64,000 bases of DNA from Thamnidium elegans (taxonomy: Eukaryota > Mucoromycota > Mucoromycetes > Mucorales > Mucoraceae). Location of the stretch: positions 62,001 through 126,000 of the forward strand of contig JAIXMG010000012.1 in the NCBI GenBank assembly GCA_025201345.1, given 5' to 3'. The notes beneath the pieces are model-generated. The model made no database searches and was not told where the DNA came from. It saw only the letters and a list, made by a program, of their open reading frames with translations. Shown one piece after another: positions 1-10,645 of the stretch (position 1 is its first letter; every line of letters starts with the position of its first letter). Position numbers and translations under genes: made by a program.

Positions 1-69
1 GTCTAATGTAATTGTCAATTTCCTTTTCTTTTTCTTTTTCTTTTTTTTTGCGCGTATATTTTAACTTAC

Positions 70-991
70 CAAATTCAACATAATCTTACACAACAACATA
101 TACTTTAAAGCCAAAATAGCTTTGGGATCTTCTTGACTAGAGTAACCTTCAAAGGTTTCATAAAAGTAAGAATAGGCAGTCTTGTAATCTTTTTCTTCTG
201 CATGAAGAATACCAGATTGCATATCTAAAGCAGCTTGTAACAAAGGAGGGCAATAAATTGAATTAGCAGAGGTACGAGCAGAAGTTAATGCAGCTCTAGC
301 CTTAGGAAGATTTCTAAGAGCATGACAGACGCGACTTTCAAGTAATTGAACTTCAACAAGTACCATCTTATCATCTAAACGCTTTAATTCCTTCAAGAGC
401 ATAGAAATTAAACTCAAGGATTCATGATACATCTTATTATCCAAGTAAAGTGCAACTAAACGAGTTTCAAGTGCTTGCTTTAAAAACAAACGCTTTTCTT
501 GTACACACCATTCAATATTTTCTTTACAGAGTTCAATTTGAAGTGGAAGACAGTTGGGAATAGCTCCAAAGTAATCAATAAGTGAACGTGCTACACAATG
601 AATAATAATAATAATGAGGTTAATATAAAAATGATGGCATTTAAAAACATGCCACTTTTAAAAAATATTTACTCAATTTAGCTGTCTTTGCTTTAGCAAT
701 GGTCAACATAAAAGGACGAGAAGAACGAATCAACTCTGCAAGTTCTTGAGGAAGACTATGAGAATGTATAAGTAACAATATACATGTAGTTTCTTTTCTT
801 TGTAATATTTACTGGAGATCTCGGTAAAGTTGACCCAATTGAGAGAGAGCATATTCTTTTTCTTTCAACAACTCTTCAGAACTTCCTTCTTCAGCCAAGA
901 TGGCTTTATAACAGCTAACAGTTTCTTCAAACTTCTTTGCTAATTTCAAGTCGTCTGCTTGTTGTAATCTGTTGGAGGGTGCTGCAACCAT
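70..991 (-). CDS. RPN6: 26S proteasome lid subunit Rpn6/PSMD11 (N-terminal part, cut by window start)
   Basis: N-terminal portion of the 19S regulatory-particle lid subunit Rpn6 (PSMD11), a PCI-domain scaffold that clamps lid to core particle. Three exons are visible on the minus strand: 991-813 (start [16 protein letters not shown]), about 757-677 (contains [20 protein letters not shown]), and about 590-70, which carries TPR-like helices ([28 protein letters not shown] is typical of the family; only part is quoted). The last visible exon ends at a good GTAAGT donor at 69, so the C-terminal PCI half lies outside the window. It is divergent from RPN7 with 268 bp between the two start codons. 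Identification is from recognisable family sequence; the exact junction of exons 2 and 3 is inferred from phase. Confidence 0.93.
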
Positions 992-1259
992 AATTGTATT
1001 TATTGAAAGATATTAAAAAAAAATAAACGTATCCAACTCAGATTTGTGTTTTTTTAGGGGAGAAAACAACTTGGTTATTGAAAAAAGGATTACGCGTTCA
1101 CAGTCACGGACCTGTAAATTTGGAGAATGACGCTTGTTTCCGCCTAAGAAGGGGGCTGTTAATGCTGGCTACGAAAAAAAAATCTACAATGGTACACGCG
1201 TGCACTTTTTTTTCTTCTAGTTTTCTCTCTCTAACAAATTTAATATTATTTTTTAAACA
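992..1259. promoter_or_regulatory. Shared divergent promoter of RPN6 and RPN7
   Basis: 268 bp separate the start codons of two lid-subunit genes transcribed away from each other, so one spacer must hold both promoters. It includes a GC-richer core (about 1085-1200) between A- and T-rich flanks. The ascomycete proteasome element GGTGGCAAA was looked for by eye on both strands and not seen, so any co-regulation would use another site. Confidence 0.6.
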
Positions 1260-2683
1260 ATGTCAGCTATTATTGATGATAATCAAGTTCCCAAGATTCC
1301 TGATCTTTCTCTCGCTGTAAATATTATATTTAAAAATACACGGCACATACAGTGTTTAATGTTACTCATCTATTTCTTTATTAGCATCAACGTTTCATTA
1401 TCAGTCAAGGCCCTGCCGAGTTAAAGGAAGATGCAAAGAACAAACTCTTTGTCACTATTAAAGAAAAGAGTAAGTTGTATCTTCTAAAAGCATTTAAAAA
1501 AAAAGTACAGAGTGATAATAAACGAAATGGTTTTTTTTTTTTTACTAGATATGGCACCTTTTTATAAGCTTATGGTAGAAGAACTCCAAGCACCTTTTGA
1601 TCAAGGTTTATATGATACCATGGTATCAAAGAATGAAGAGGAATTAAAAAAGTTTGATGCTAAAGCAGTGGACGCTGAATTAAACCAAGGCGAAACTGAA
1701 ATCAATGAAGCCTTTTTATCAAAGGCCGATTACTATGCTGAAATCGGTGATAAAGAAAACGCCTTGATCGCTTATGAGAATTTGTTAAAGAGATCAATTA
1801 CATTAGGTACTCGTATTGATATTGTCTTTACATTTGTTCGTATCGGTTTTTTCTTTGGTGATAATAGTTTGGTTAGACCCAATATTGAAAAGCTTAGAGA
1901 GTTGATTGATCAAGGTGGTGATTGGGATCGTCGTAATAGATTGAAGGTCTATGAGGGTGTATATCTTATGTCCATTCGTGACTTTAAGGGCGCTGCTGCC
2001 TTATTCTTGGATACACTTAGTACTTTCACCAGTACTGAAATCATGTCTTATCAAGATTTCGTAAAGTATGCTGTCTTGACCAGTTTAATCAGTATGAAGC
2101 GTGTAGATATTAAAAAGAGAGTAAGTATCATTATTATACTTTTTTTTTTCTTTCTGTCTTTACTCACTTAAGTTTAGGTTTTGGATTCTCCTGAAATTTT
2201 GGAAGTCATCTCTGATATTCCTCACCTCGAAGATTTTATGACAAGTTTGTACAACTGTAAATATGCTCAATTCTTCCGTTCATTAGCTGCGATCGAACAA
2301 GCTCATTTACGTACATCTCGTTACCTTTTACCTCATATGCGTTTCTATACTCGTGAAATGCGTATCTCTGCTTATGCTCAACTGCTAGAGAGTTACAGAT
2401 CTTTGACTGTGACAAGTATGGCACAAGCATTTGGTATGAGTGAAGAATACATTGACCAGTAAGTTTTATTGAGGTGTTCTAGTTAGTCGTTCTAATGTTT
2501 TATTTTAGGGACCTTTATAAGTTCATTGCTGCTGGACGTCTCAACTGTGTTATCGATAAAGTCAATGGTATCATTGAAACAAACAGACCTGATGCAAAGA
2601 ACGCTCAATACCAATCCGTCATTAAGCAAGGCGATCTTTTATTGAATAGAGTCCAAAAGTTGAGCAGAGTTATTGATGTTTAA
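1260..2683 (+). CDS. RPN7: 26S proteasome lid subunit Rpn7/PSMD6
   Basis: PCI-domain subunit of the 19S lid, needed for lid integrity. Five exons: 1260-1316, 1385-1469, 1549-2120, 2178-2458, 2509-2683. They total 1170 nt, or 389 codons plus stop, the usual Rpn7 length. The start [19 protein letters not shown] matches the family N-terminus. The middle exon holds the TPR-like region ([19 protein letters not shown]), and the last two exons hold the PCI/winged-helix part ending KLSRVIDV. All introns are 50-80 nt GT-AG and phases agree. A start at the exon-3 ATG would lose the conserved N-terminus, so 1260 is preferred. Its partner subunit RPN6 is directly divergent. Confidence 0.95.
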
Positions 2684-3367
2684 ATAAAAAAATATACATA
2701 TACATAATAAAAAAAAACATTGTTAAATACTTCTTTCTTTTTTTTTTTACGTGAATGTAGCGCAGTATCAAGACGTATTGATTACGTCCCATTGTAATAC
2801 AGTATTGCGCAAGTATTGTAAATAAAATCATGAAATTTTTTAATGACCTTGTATTACCGAGCATCATCCTCAGGTACTTTTTTTTTTTTTTTGGCTTGTA
2901 CTGAATCATTTGTTTAGAAATAGAATAAATGCATGACCATGGTTTACCAAGTAACTGCATCAAATGAGCCCTGAATACTAATATTTACATATAAAAAAAA
3001 CTGTATAAAAATTCTTATAGTGAAGATCGAATTTATGCGACATATTTATCAATGGCGAAGTCAAACAAAGTAAACAATACGATACTTTTCTCAAGCCTCT
3101 GGCTTAGGTTCTTATATACTATAATTCTTCCTTGTAAAAAAGTTGTTTATAAACAAAAACGAGCCTTTGACCGTTGAAGAAAATAATATAAGCCCGTAGT
3201 TATTCATAATTAAAAAGATCTAAGCAAAAAATCATATAAAAGCAAAGAATATTTTCCTCTCTTTTGGAAAAAAAAATTATAATTCATCAATACAAACAAG
3301 TAAGAAAATCTACTTACACTTGATCTATATCTCTCTTACTTAACTCTCTCATTAGAATATAAAAATC
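2684..3367. other. Intergenic, includes TATA box of the next gene
   Basis: No convincing gene. T-runs follow the RPN7 stop and suit its 3' end. A TATAAAA at about 3235-3241 lies some 130 nt before the ATG of the small gene at 3368 and probably drives it. Confidence 0.4.
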
Positions 3368-3775
3368 ATGTCTGCTTTCAACAAAACTGAAGTCATCGTC
3401 GATGCTAGTGTTTACACCTGTCCAGCTGAGTCTTATGACGTAGACGGAGGATTATTGAGATTTGCTTTTGCTTGTATCCCTTTCACTGCTACAAGTGCTA
3501 CCGAGGTTACATGTCCTCCCTTTAAGGAAATGATGATTACAACAGAGTCTACCTGTGAAACTGTCTTGGCTACTACTGTGCATGATGTTCCAGAGAGCGA
3601 ATGCTATCTTTCATGTGAGTTTACTCCTACTGCTACTACTAATCTTGCTGCTCGTGGTCTACTCAGTGAAGATTATGTTACCGGAGCTGCTTCCACTTTA
3701 CACCCTTCAAGTTTCGCTATTACTTTTGCTGCTATTTTCTTTGTTGCTCTCATGTTCTTTAAGCGTAGCCATTAA
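3368..3775 (+). CDS. Small Cys-containing protein with C-terminal membrane segment
   Basis: Single-exon frame of 135 codons with normal codon use and a TATA box about 130 nt upstream. I do not recognise a family. The N-terminus (MSAFNKTEVIVDASVYTCPA) has no hydrophobic signal peptide. The middle is Thr/Ser rich with seven spaced cysteines (for example TCPPF, STCET, ECYLSCEF). The last about 20 residues form one hydrophobic helix (FAITFAAIFFVALMFF) followed by KRSH. This is the layout of a tail-anchored or GPI-like small protein, but the missing signal peptide argues against the secretory route unless an upstream exon was missed. An overlapping frame at 3555-4028 is a shadow. Confidence 0.6.
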   Translation: MSAFNKTEVIVDASVYTCPAESYDVDGGLLRFAFACIPFTATSATEVTCPPFKEMMITTESTCETVLATTVHDVPESECYLSCEFTPTATTNLAARGLLSEDYVTGAASTLHPSSFAITFAAIFFVALMFFKRSH

Positions 3776-4228
3776 ATTGTTCTTTTCTCAATATCCGTAT
3801 TATAAAATGTACTCAATAAAAACGATAAATCATTTTGTAAAAAATATATATATTGCGCGCTTAATGAAATTCTTTTATCATCAATATAAATTCTATACAA
3901 TAGCAATAAAAGTTCATTTCGAACTTATTTATTTCGTCAAAAAAGTATTAGTTACATCTGCGTTTCCTCACTTCACTCCTCCTAGTGCCGACGATTGGAA
4001 GCACGCGTTTAAGTTAAATCAAAAGTAATTAAATTCGCTTGTGATCTATTACCACAGCTAAAAGTCTCATCTATTAAAATAATTCTGACACACTGTCGTA
4101 GTCATAAAATAGTAATAGTCACCAGCTGAGGCACGACAACACTGTAAATGATCTTTCTTTCGAATACAAAAGGAAAAAAGACAAAGTTTCCCAACTCCGC
4201 TTTCAAAACGGAAAAACAAAAAGTTAAT
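3776..4228. other. Intergenic between small gene and tRNA
   Basis: A+T-rich spacer. It contains AATAAA-like sequences after the small gene (about 3816) and, at 4218-4222, an A5 run that is the T5 Pol III terminator of the minus-strand tRNA. Nothing else is supported. Confidence 0.4.
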
Positions 4229-4300
4229 GAGAAATAAGAGAATCGAACTCTTGACCTTCAGATTTGGAATCTGACGCTCTACCAATTGAGCCAATCTCCC
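4229..4300 (-). tRNA. tRNA-Trp (anticodon CCA), intronless
   Basis: 72 nt on the minus strand fold as a full cloverleaf. The acceptor is GGGAGAT against ATTTCTC (with G-U pairs), the D arm is GGCTCAATTGGTAGAGC, the anticodon stem TCAGA/TCTGA encloses loop TTCCAAA (anticodon CCA), and the T arm AAGAG-TTCGATT-CTCTT is canonical. A T5 Pol III terminator follows 6 nt downstream. No intron is present, whereas the yeast tRNA-Trp gene carries one. Confidence 0.96.
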
Positions 4301-5052
4301 ATGATTGTTTATATATTGTAAATTTAATACATGTTTTTAATAAATTATTTACAAGGCACGTGATTTTCACGTGGTGCATCCAATAAGAATCCTTCAAAGT
4401 TCTATTTTTTTTTTTCAGCCTTAGAAACGAACAAGTTGCTCATGCTAGAAAAATGGATAACATAGCTGGTAATAACGCCTATATAATAAATCAATTTTCT
4501 CTGCTATAAATAACTTAAGTACAAAATGAATGTTTAAAGTAGGCTACTATTTATACTATTTTTTTTAATATGCTTATATAATTCTAACGTAATATTTTTC
4601 TCACGAAAAAAAAAAATAGATGTTACTACAAAGATGTATTACTGTTTTCTCTTTTTATTTATTGTTATTGATTGCTGCTTGCAGTAAATAATACACAGTT
4701 AATAAATGTGAATAGTTTAGTATTAATTTCTTTTGTCATACATAAAAATGATCGCTATTAACAATAAATGTTTTTGTTTATATATAAAAGAGGTTTCACT
4801 CCTAGTTTATTAATATTGTGAAAATAAGTAACCTACTTGATTGAGTACTACTTGCATTTTTTAAAGGAATATGTTTTATTATAAAGTGACTGGATTTATT
4901 TTGTATAGATGTTGTTGGTAGTTATAAGAAAAAAAAAGATGTGTTGATACAGTATACATATAAATAAAAGTAGTAGTATATCAGTCATATATATATATAT
5001 ATTAGTGATTAATGAGTGGACTCCAGAAATAAAGAAAAAAGGGGGGATAAAG
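4301..5052. other. Intergenic, A+T-rich
   Basis: No coding potential seen. It contains the paired CACGTG sites near the tRNA (separate entry), a short AT dinucleotide run (about 4988-5001) and the 3' flank of the seven-helix gene. Confidence 0.4.
4357..4373. promoter_or_regulatory. Paired CACGTG E-boxes upstream of tRNA-Trp
   Basis: Two perfect CACGTG hexamers at 4357-4362 and 4368-4373, centres 11 bp apart (one helical turn), lie 57-73 bp upstream of the 5' end of tRNA-Trp. CACGTG is the core site of bHLH (Cbf1/Pho4-type) and some bZIP factors. Function here is inferred from spacing only. Confidence 0.4.
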
Positions 5053-6568
5053 TCATGTTTTTGTCAATGATTTGCGGCTATTATGAGATTCTTGAAGAGA
5101 AGGAGAAAAAAAATTACTATCTGATGATGGTCGGTCATCACGTTTTGTGGTTGTTCCAGTATTAGGGTTTGGTTCATAGGGAGGTGCAGTTTTTGGACTA
5201 CTGGTATCAAATTCTTTGTCTGCAAAGTTAGTGCCAAATGTATGTCCACGGTGTTGAAGGTCGGTTGCAGCCATCACATCAATATCGCTATGGTTGTTGT
5301 CACGCAGATTAAAATCATTGTTCTTTGCCTGACTTCTATGACTAGAAATTTCAGGATTTGAATCGCGTTGGCTTGTAGAATACTCCATGTTATCTTTAAC
5401 TCTTTTATTAGGTGAATGAGAAGTGACCTAAAAATATAAAATGTCAACTAATAAAGGAGAAAAAAAAAATAGTACGATAATAGTTACCCAATGAATTGTA
5501 GTAACATTAATGGTTACATCTACTGTACAGCACGTTAAACATACTAAACCTCTTTCTCTACCATCAAACATGACTAGAGAGAATACATTAGCGAAAGAAG
5601 CTATTAAACAAACAACCGAGGCAACCAGTGTACGTAAAGCAACTTCATTTAACCTTGAAGCTTTCCAATCAATTTTTTTAGCACCGGAACCAAGTTTTAA
5701 TAATGGACGAATAAAAAATATAGTCATATAAAGATTGATCAACTACAACTTCATGTTAGTAAAAAGGAGTGTTCGCGTTGTACAATTATTTACTTACAAA
5801 ATCGTAAATCTAAAAAGTAAGATTAATAATTAAATCCTGCATATACTTTCGTGGCAAAAAACTTACCAAAAGGGGTAATGATGCAATTGATTGAAGACCA
5901 ATTATACAGATACCAGAATCATCGATTTCAGCTATATGGAAAACCATCTATTAACGAAGAAAGAATATTGAGAAAAGAGGGTAGTATTTAGTATTGTAGC
6001 TTTTTTTTTTCGTACCATAAGTGTGAAGATAGCAATGTATGGTGTCATAAGAACAAGATGAAACCTATATGCCTTTGACTTCCATCTTGTAGTTCTAATA
6101 GATGATACAACATAAACTTTTTCGATCAACCTGTAGTAGTTTAAAATAAGTTAGTGATTATGCACACGCGGGAAGTGACATATTTGTATATCGTCAATAT
6201 TCGTACCAAGCGTAAATAGCGATTTTAGTTCCTGAGTAAAATATATCGCACACCATAATTGATAAAAAGCAAGAGGTAAAATTTCCTACATATAAAAATG
6301 GTGATAAGTACTATATATATATATAATTATAGATATTCTTCACTTTACGATTATTGGTTGTTACTAGTATCATACTGAGTGTCGAAAAGGACCAAGACAA
6401 TAAATACAGAGCTAATATCAACCATCGAGAATAAGTAAGATATCTAAAGTGAACATTATATGTTTTTACGCCAAATAGTAATGCAATCAAGGTAATAGAA
6501 AAAATGGAAACAACTTTTGCTGCAATTTCAGAACCATCAGGTTGAGGTGATTGTCCTATAAATTCCAT
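5053..6568 (-). CDS. Seven-helix membrane protein of unknown function
   Basis: Seven exons give 1137 nt (378 residues): 6568-6349, 6285-6207, 6130-6016, 5947-5867, a 12-nt micro-exon 5809-5798, 5742-5488 and 5427-5053. The first donor is GTAAAG, because only that choice keeps exons 2 and 3 open. Hydrophobic helices occur in order: VVSIFSITLIALLFGV, RWLILALYLLSWSF, the exon 2 segment, HLVLMTPYIAIFTLM, the exon 4 to 6 segment with INLYMTIFFIRPLL, TLVASVVCLIASFANVFSL and GLVCLTCCTVDV. The last about 125 residues are a hydrophilic, disordered cytosolic-type tail rich in Asn, Ser and Asp. The layout resembles a receptor-like 7-TM protein, but I do not recognise a named family. Confidence 0.72.
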
Positions 6569-7567
6569 TATTATTTATAAAGAAGAAAGAAACACTTTCT
6601 CCTTTTTTTTCTTTCTTCGAAATGTCAAGTAAATAACGGATGCCCCTTGATTTTTTTTTTCGTATGTGTGTATCCTTTATGACTGTACTAGTACAGTTGT
6701 GTCTCTTTTTTACCCTCCCTTTTTTTTTTTTTTTACTTTTATCAGATTAAATTTGGCGATAACAATAACACTTTTCTACTTTATTTTTCACATCGTGTAC
6801 ATAAACAAATTATAAGTAGTTGATATTTTATATCCTTTTATTTTCACGCGTGTTCTATTTTTAGTCTTTTCTATTCCGTTTACCGGAAGCCATTGTTTGT
6901 TTTTGTATCAGTAAAAGCTTTTTTTTACTTGTTACACATTTTCCTTACAAAGGAAATTCTTCGGCTCCGAGGGAGGCAGGTCGAAATATCTAAATAACCA
7001 TAAACTAAAAAAGTCACAAATTAATGGAATTAAAATTTTGTATCATAAATAGAGTAAACCGCAAAAGAGAGGAAATATAAGTTGTTTGTATTAAAACGGG
7101 GATCGAGGAGGCGGTAGCTTTCAAATTAATCAAAGGATCCCAAAGAAGTAAAAAGTTTTCCAAATTTCAAAAAAAAAACTGGTATAGTTTTTTAAAGATT
7201 ACAAAGGGAATATCTGTCATCAGGGAGCGTATCTATCTCACTTAATTCTGTAAAAAAGGTTGCATGGAGAGTTTTGGATAATAGTGCTAATATATGTTTT
7301 GAGAACGGTTGGATTTAATCCTCGCAGTAAAGTTGTTTTAGAGAAATCTCTTGCAAACCTTTGACCAAAAGATGCGAGTAGAAAGAAAAAAAAAGTTTAT
7401 AAATGCTCTATAGAAATCAATCACAGGTTTCACACAAACCACAGTGAGTATAGTTTAAAGACCCGTATGTGACTATTGTCTTTGAAAAAAAAAGTTAGAT
7501 AAAGACAGCCTATCATAGTTTTCCTGCACCCTTTTTTCTTCTGTAACTCGAGAAAGAGAAAAAAAAA
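6569..7567. other. Intergenic between the divergent 7-TM and NADK genes
   Basis: About 1 kb with pyrimidine runs near both starts. It holds a perfect 16-bp palindrome, ACTGTACTAGTACAGT, at 6682-6697. Nothing coding was recognised. Confidence 0.4.
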
Positions 7568-9796
7568 ATGAAACCAGCTTCTAATAATATTTCTTGCACT
7601 GCACTAACAGATGCTTTAACGACATTAGCACACAACACTTCTCCAGATAGACCACACACTATTGAAGCTGTTTCTCGAAAACATACTTGTCGTTTAGCAG
7701 ATACAGCTGAAGCTGTAAGAGAAGTAGCGAGAAAAATGAGCAAGTATTTTAAAAAAAAAAGATTCACGTAGTAAAAATATTTTTATTAATCCTTTATATA
7801 TTAGGTAAAACCCGAGTCAAGTGGGACATTATTAAATCAGTTATGTTGATAACAAAGCCTGGTGATGGTTCACTTATTGGGATGACTCGAGATATAGCCT
7901 TGTTTTTAATCGAGACGCCTCGTAATGGATTAGAAAATGGCATAACTGTGTAACCATCAAATTTTAATATGCACATAAAATATATTCTTACTTTTTTTTT
8001 TTTTTTTTTTTTTTTTAATAGTTTTGTTGATGAAAAACTTAAAGGTTCAAAGCGATTTCATTACAATAAAATCCTTCAAAAACATCCACTGGCTTCTGAA
8101 AAGTTAAAGTTCTGGAATCCCGAGTTATGCGCTTCTAAGCCAAAATCATTCGATTTTATTGTTACAGTAAGTTTCTTCAAGCAGAAAAAAAAATTTTAAA
8201 CTAAATAACGTTTTTTTTTTAAAAAGTTGGGAGGGGATGGCACAGTATTATTTTCATCTTGGTTATTCCAAAGTTATGTTCCCCCAGTCATTCCTTTTCA
8301 TTTGGGCTCACTTGGATTTTTGACGCCATTTGATTTCGATAGGTTTAGACAACATCTTCATAATGCTATGGAAGGCGGTGTTCGTATTAATCTTCGCGGT
8401 CGTTTAACATGTACCGTGTATCGACGCGTCCCTCACACAGATGACGAAACCAAATCTGTTCAATTAAGAAATGTCGTACGGGACCCAGTCACTGGAAAGT
8501 TCAGTGTTGGTGGCTGGTGTCAAGAACTTAAAAAACGTCAGCATCAAGCCGCGGCAGACGGAAAACCAAAGAAGTTTGGTGAAGTCGATGGCGATGATAT
8601 TGAGGAAGGTATATGTCCCGAGGAACAACTTATAGAGCCTTTGGGCGAAGAGCGTCAAGTACCTTGCTTTACTACTGTTCCAGTCGAGAAGTACCATGTC
8701 ATTAATGATTTGGTTGTTGATAGAGGTCCAAGTCCTTTTGTTTCTTTATTAGAATTGTTTGGGGATGACAAACATTTAACAACAGTACAGGCGGATGGTT
8801 TAGCTATTTCTACTCCTACTGGGAGTACCGCTTACTCGGTAAAAAAAAACAGAACATTGAAAATAAAGAGTATAAAATGTATTTAACCTTTTGAATTATT
8901 TTAGCTTTCGGCTGGTGGATCACTTACTCATCCTGATATCCATGCAATTCTTATCACTCCCATTTGTCCTCATACTCTTTCATTCCGTCCTACGTTAGTA
9001 CCGGACTCTATGGAACTTCGTATCTGTGTTCCTTTCAATTCTAGAAATACAGCTTGGGTTAGTTTTGATGGACGTGGACGAGTAGAGATCAAACGTAAGT
9101 TGATTTTTTAATAATTTTCCGTCGTCAATATTAACAACTTTAATAGAGGGTGATCATATCAAAGTAACCGCTTCTAGATACCCATTTCCTACCGTTTGTA
9201 AAGAAGATCAAGCTACAGATTGGTTTAATTCGCTTCAAAATTGCCTTCATTGGAATAGACGTGAGCGTCAAAAATCATTTGCTGTTGTCGAATCGCACCC
9301 TAATCATTCTTCATCAAAGAGTTTGTCTTCTTCTTCGCGAAGTGCAAGCAGTCAACACATTGCGCTTACTAGGTCTGGATTTCCTCCCGTTACTCGCAGC
9401 GGTACTCAATCACCACCGCCACCATCGTCCCATACACATCATAACAATACTCGAAAATCATCTGGATCTTCAACAACGTCTGGATCTTCGGATGCAGGCC
9501 ATGACGAGGTATTTGGTATGTTTTATGATGACGATTCTCAAAAAGGTCGCTATCGAGGAGAAAAAGGAACAGGTCGCCGCTGCAGTAATTGTGGCGAGGA
9601 TAATATTAGTGACACTAGTTCAAATTATGAATCAACTGATTCGTTTGAAAGTGATGATGATTCTGATGATCTTACTCCCGAAGCATTTAACGGTTGGACT
9701 GATGAAGAGATTATTAAGGCTAGATATATGGCACGCATTGCAAAAGAATTGGAAAATGTCTCTATAAAGGATAAAGTTCACTCAATTACCGAGTAA
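7568..9796 (+). CDS. NAD kinase (ATP-NAD kinase)
   Basis: Phosphorylates NAD(H) to NADP(H). Six exons: 7568-7739, 7805-7949, 8022-8166, 8227-8838, 8905-9094, 9147-9796. They total 1914 nt, 637 residues. The first intron uses a GC donor (GCAAGT), the only choice that yields the conserved KMSKTRVKWD. Exon 4 opens with the catalytic LGGDGT motif and has [12 protein letters not shown]. Exons 4-5 carry VIDRG-type (VVDRGPSPF) and [16 protein letters not shown]. Exon 6 has the family C-terminal CLHWNRR. Then comes a 150-residue Ser-rich and acidic extension with a CSNCGED pair, not part of the catalytic fold. The enzyme family (Utr1/Pos5 type) is certain. Whether it is cytosolic or mitochondrial is unclear; no obvious presequence is seen. 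Confidence 0.93.
7740..7804 (+). other. GC-AG intron 1 of NAD kinase
   Basis: Intron begins GCAAGTATTT and ends ATTAG. Splicing ATG-A to GT-AAA-ACC gives MSKTRVK, which matches the conserved NAD kinase segment. No GT donor nearby gives an open frame. Confidence 0.8.
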
Positions 9797-9953
9797 ATAA
9801 ATAAATAAAAAGATATATATCAAATCATATTATTTTGGTATTTTTTTTTTTTTTTTTTTTTCAGTTTATAATAAACCTATTTATTAAGGAAGTATTGTAC
9901 AAAAATGGTTGATATATGAAGGAACACAAAAATTTATATTATGGGAGGGAAAA

Positions 9954-10645
9954 TTAAATAGTGGCAGGAGCGCTGTCAACGGGGGCAGCAGGTTGAGTAA
10001 CAGCATCAACAGTAGGATCGGTAGCAGCAGTGGCGTTAGTAGCAGGTGCTTCAACAGTAACGGTACCGTTACCAATGTACTTAAAGTAACCAGAGTATGA
10101 GTAAAGATCCATGGAACCGCCATTTTCACCAAGACGAACAAAGTAATCACCAGCAGCATAATCGGGAAGATGGTTAAACTATATCATTTTTTAAAAAAAA
10201 TTAAAACTCTGTACAATTATATAATTAAACTAAATAAACTTACGTTAACTCTAGTATAGTTACAAGGAACCAAGTTACCGTTGCTGGTTAAGTTGGCGAC
10301 AAAACTAAACGGATAAAAAAGGTTTAGAAAAAAAAAATCTTTTTGACGTAAAAAAATAAAAATAAAAGCAATTGTACTTACGTAGCAGCAGTAGCCTCAC
10401 CGGTCAATAAGTGAATTTCACATAACTTTCCAACTTCTTCAGCGGTAGAATTCCAAGTAACGGAACCATTACCACCAGAAGTCCAAGTGGTTTCTCCCCA
10501 AGGCTCGTTAATCTAATGACGTCTATTTAGTTACTATATATATGTATATATATATTTGCATAATGTAGATACGTACGGTGAGTGTAGCGGAGACAGTAGC
10601 AGCGACAGTAGCTAAAGCAGCGATAGAAACGATAGAGAATTTCAT
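9954..10645 (-). CDS. Secreted Kre9/Knh1-like Ser/Thr-rich protein
   Basis: Four exons (10645-10577, 10512-10382, 10304-10244, 10178-9954) total 486 nt, 161 residues. The first exon is a signal peptide (MKFSIVSIAALATVAATVSA). Next comes the Kre9/Knh1 N-terminal-type domain opening INEPWGETTWTSGGNGSVTW, with paired cysteines and N-glycosylation sequons (NGS, NST, NLT, NYT), then YAAGDYFVRLGENG. The C-terminus is Ala/Thr/Pro rich and ends SAPATI. A GPI signal is weak or absent, so it is probably secreted or wall-bound. Related yeast proteins act in beta-1,6-glucan assembly; a role in the wall is inferred. A TATA-like sequence lies in the A+T-rich 50-70 nt upstream of the start. Confidence 0.85.

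Noticed and set aside
6682..6697. Perfect 16-bp palindrome ACTGTACTAGTACAGT in the 7-TM/NADK spacer
   Set aside because: One such palindrome is expected by chance in a window of this size, and no second copy was seen.
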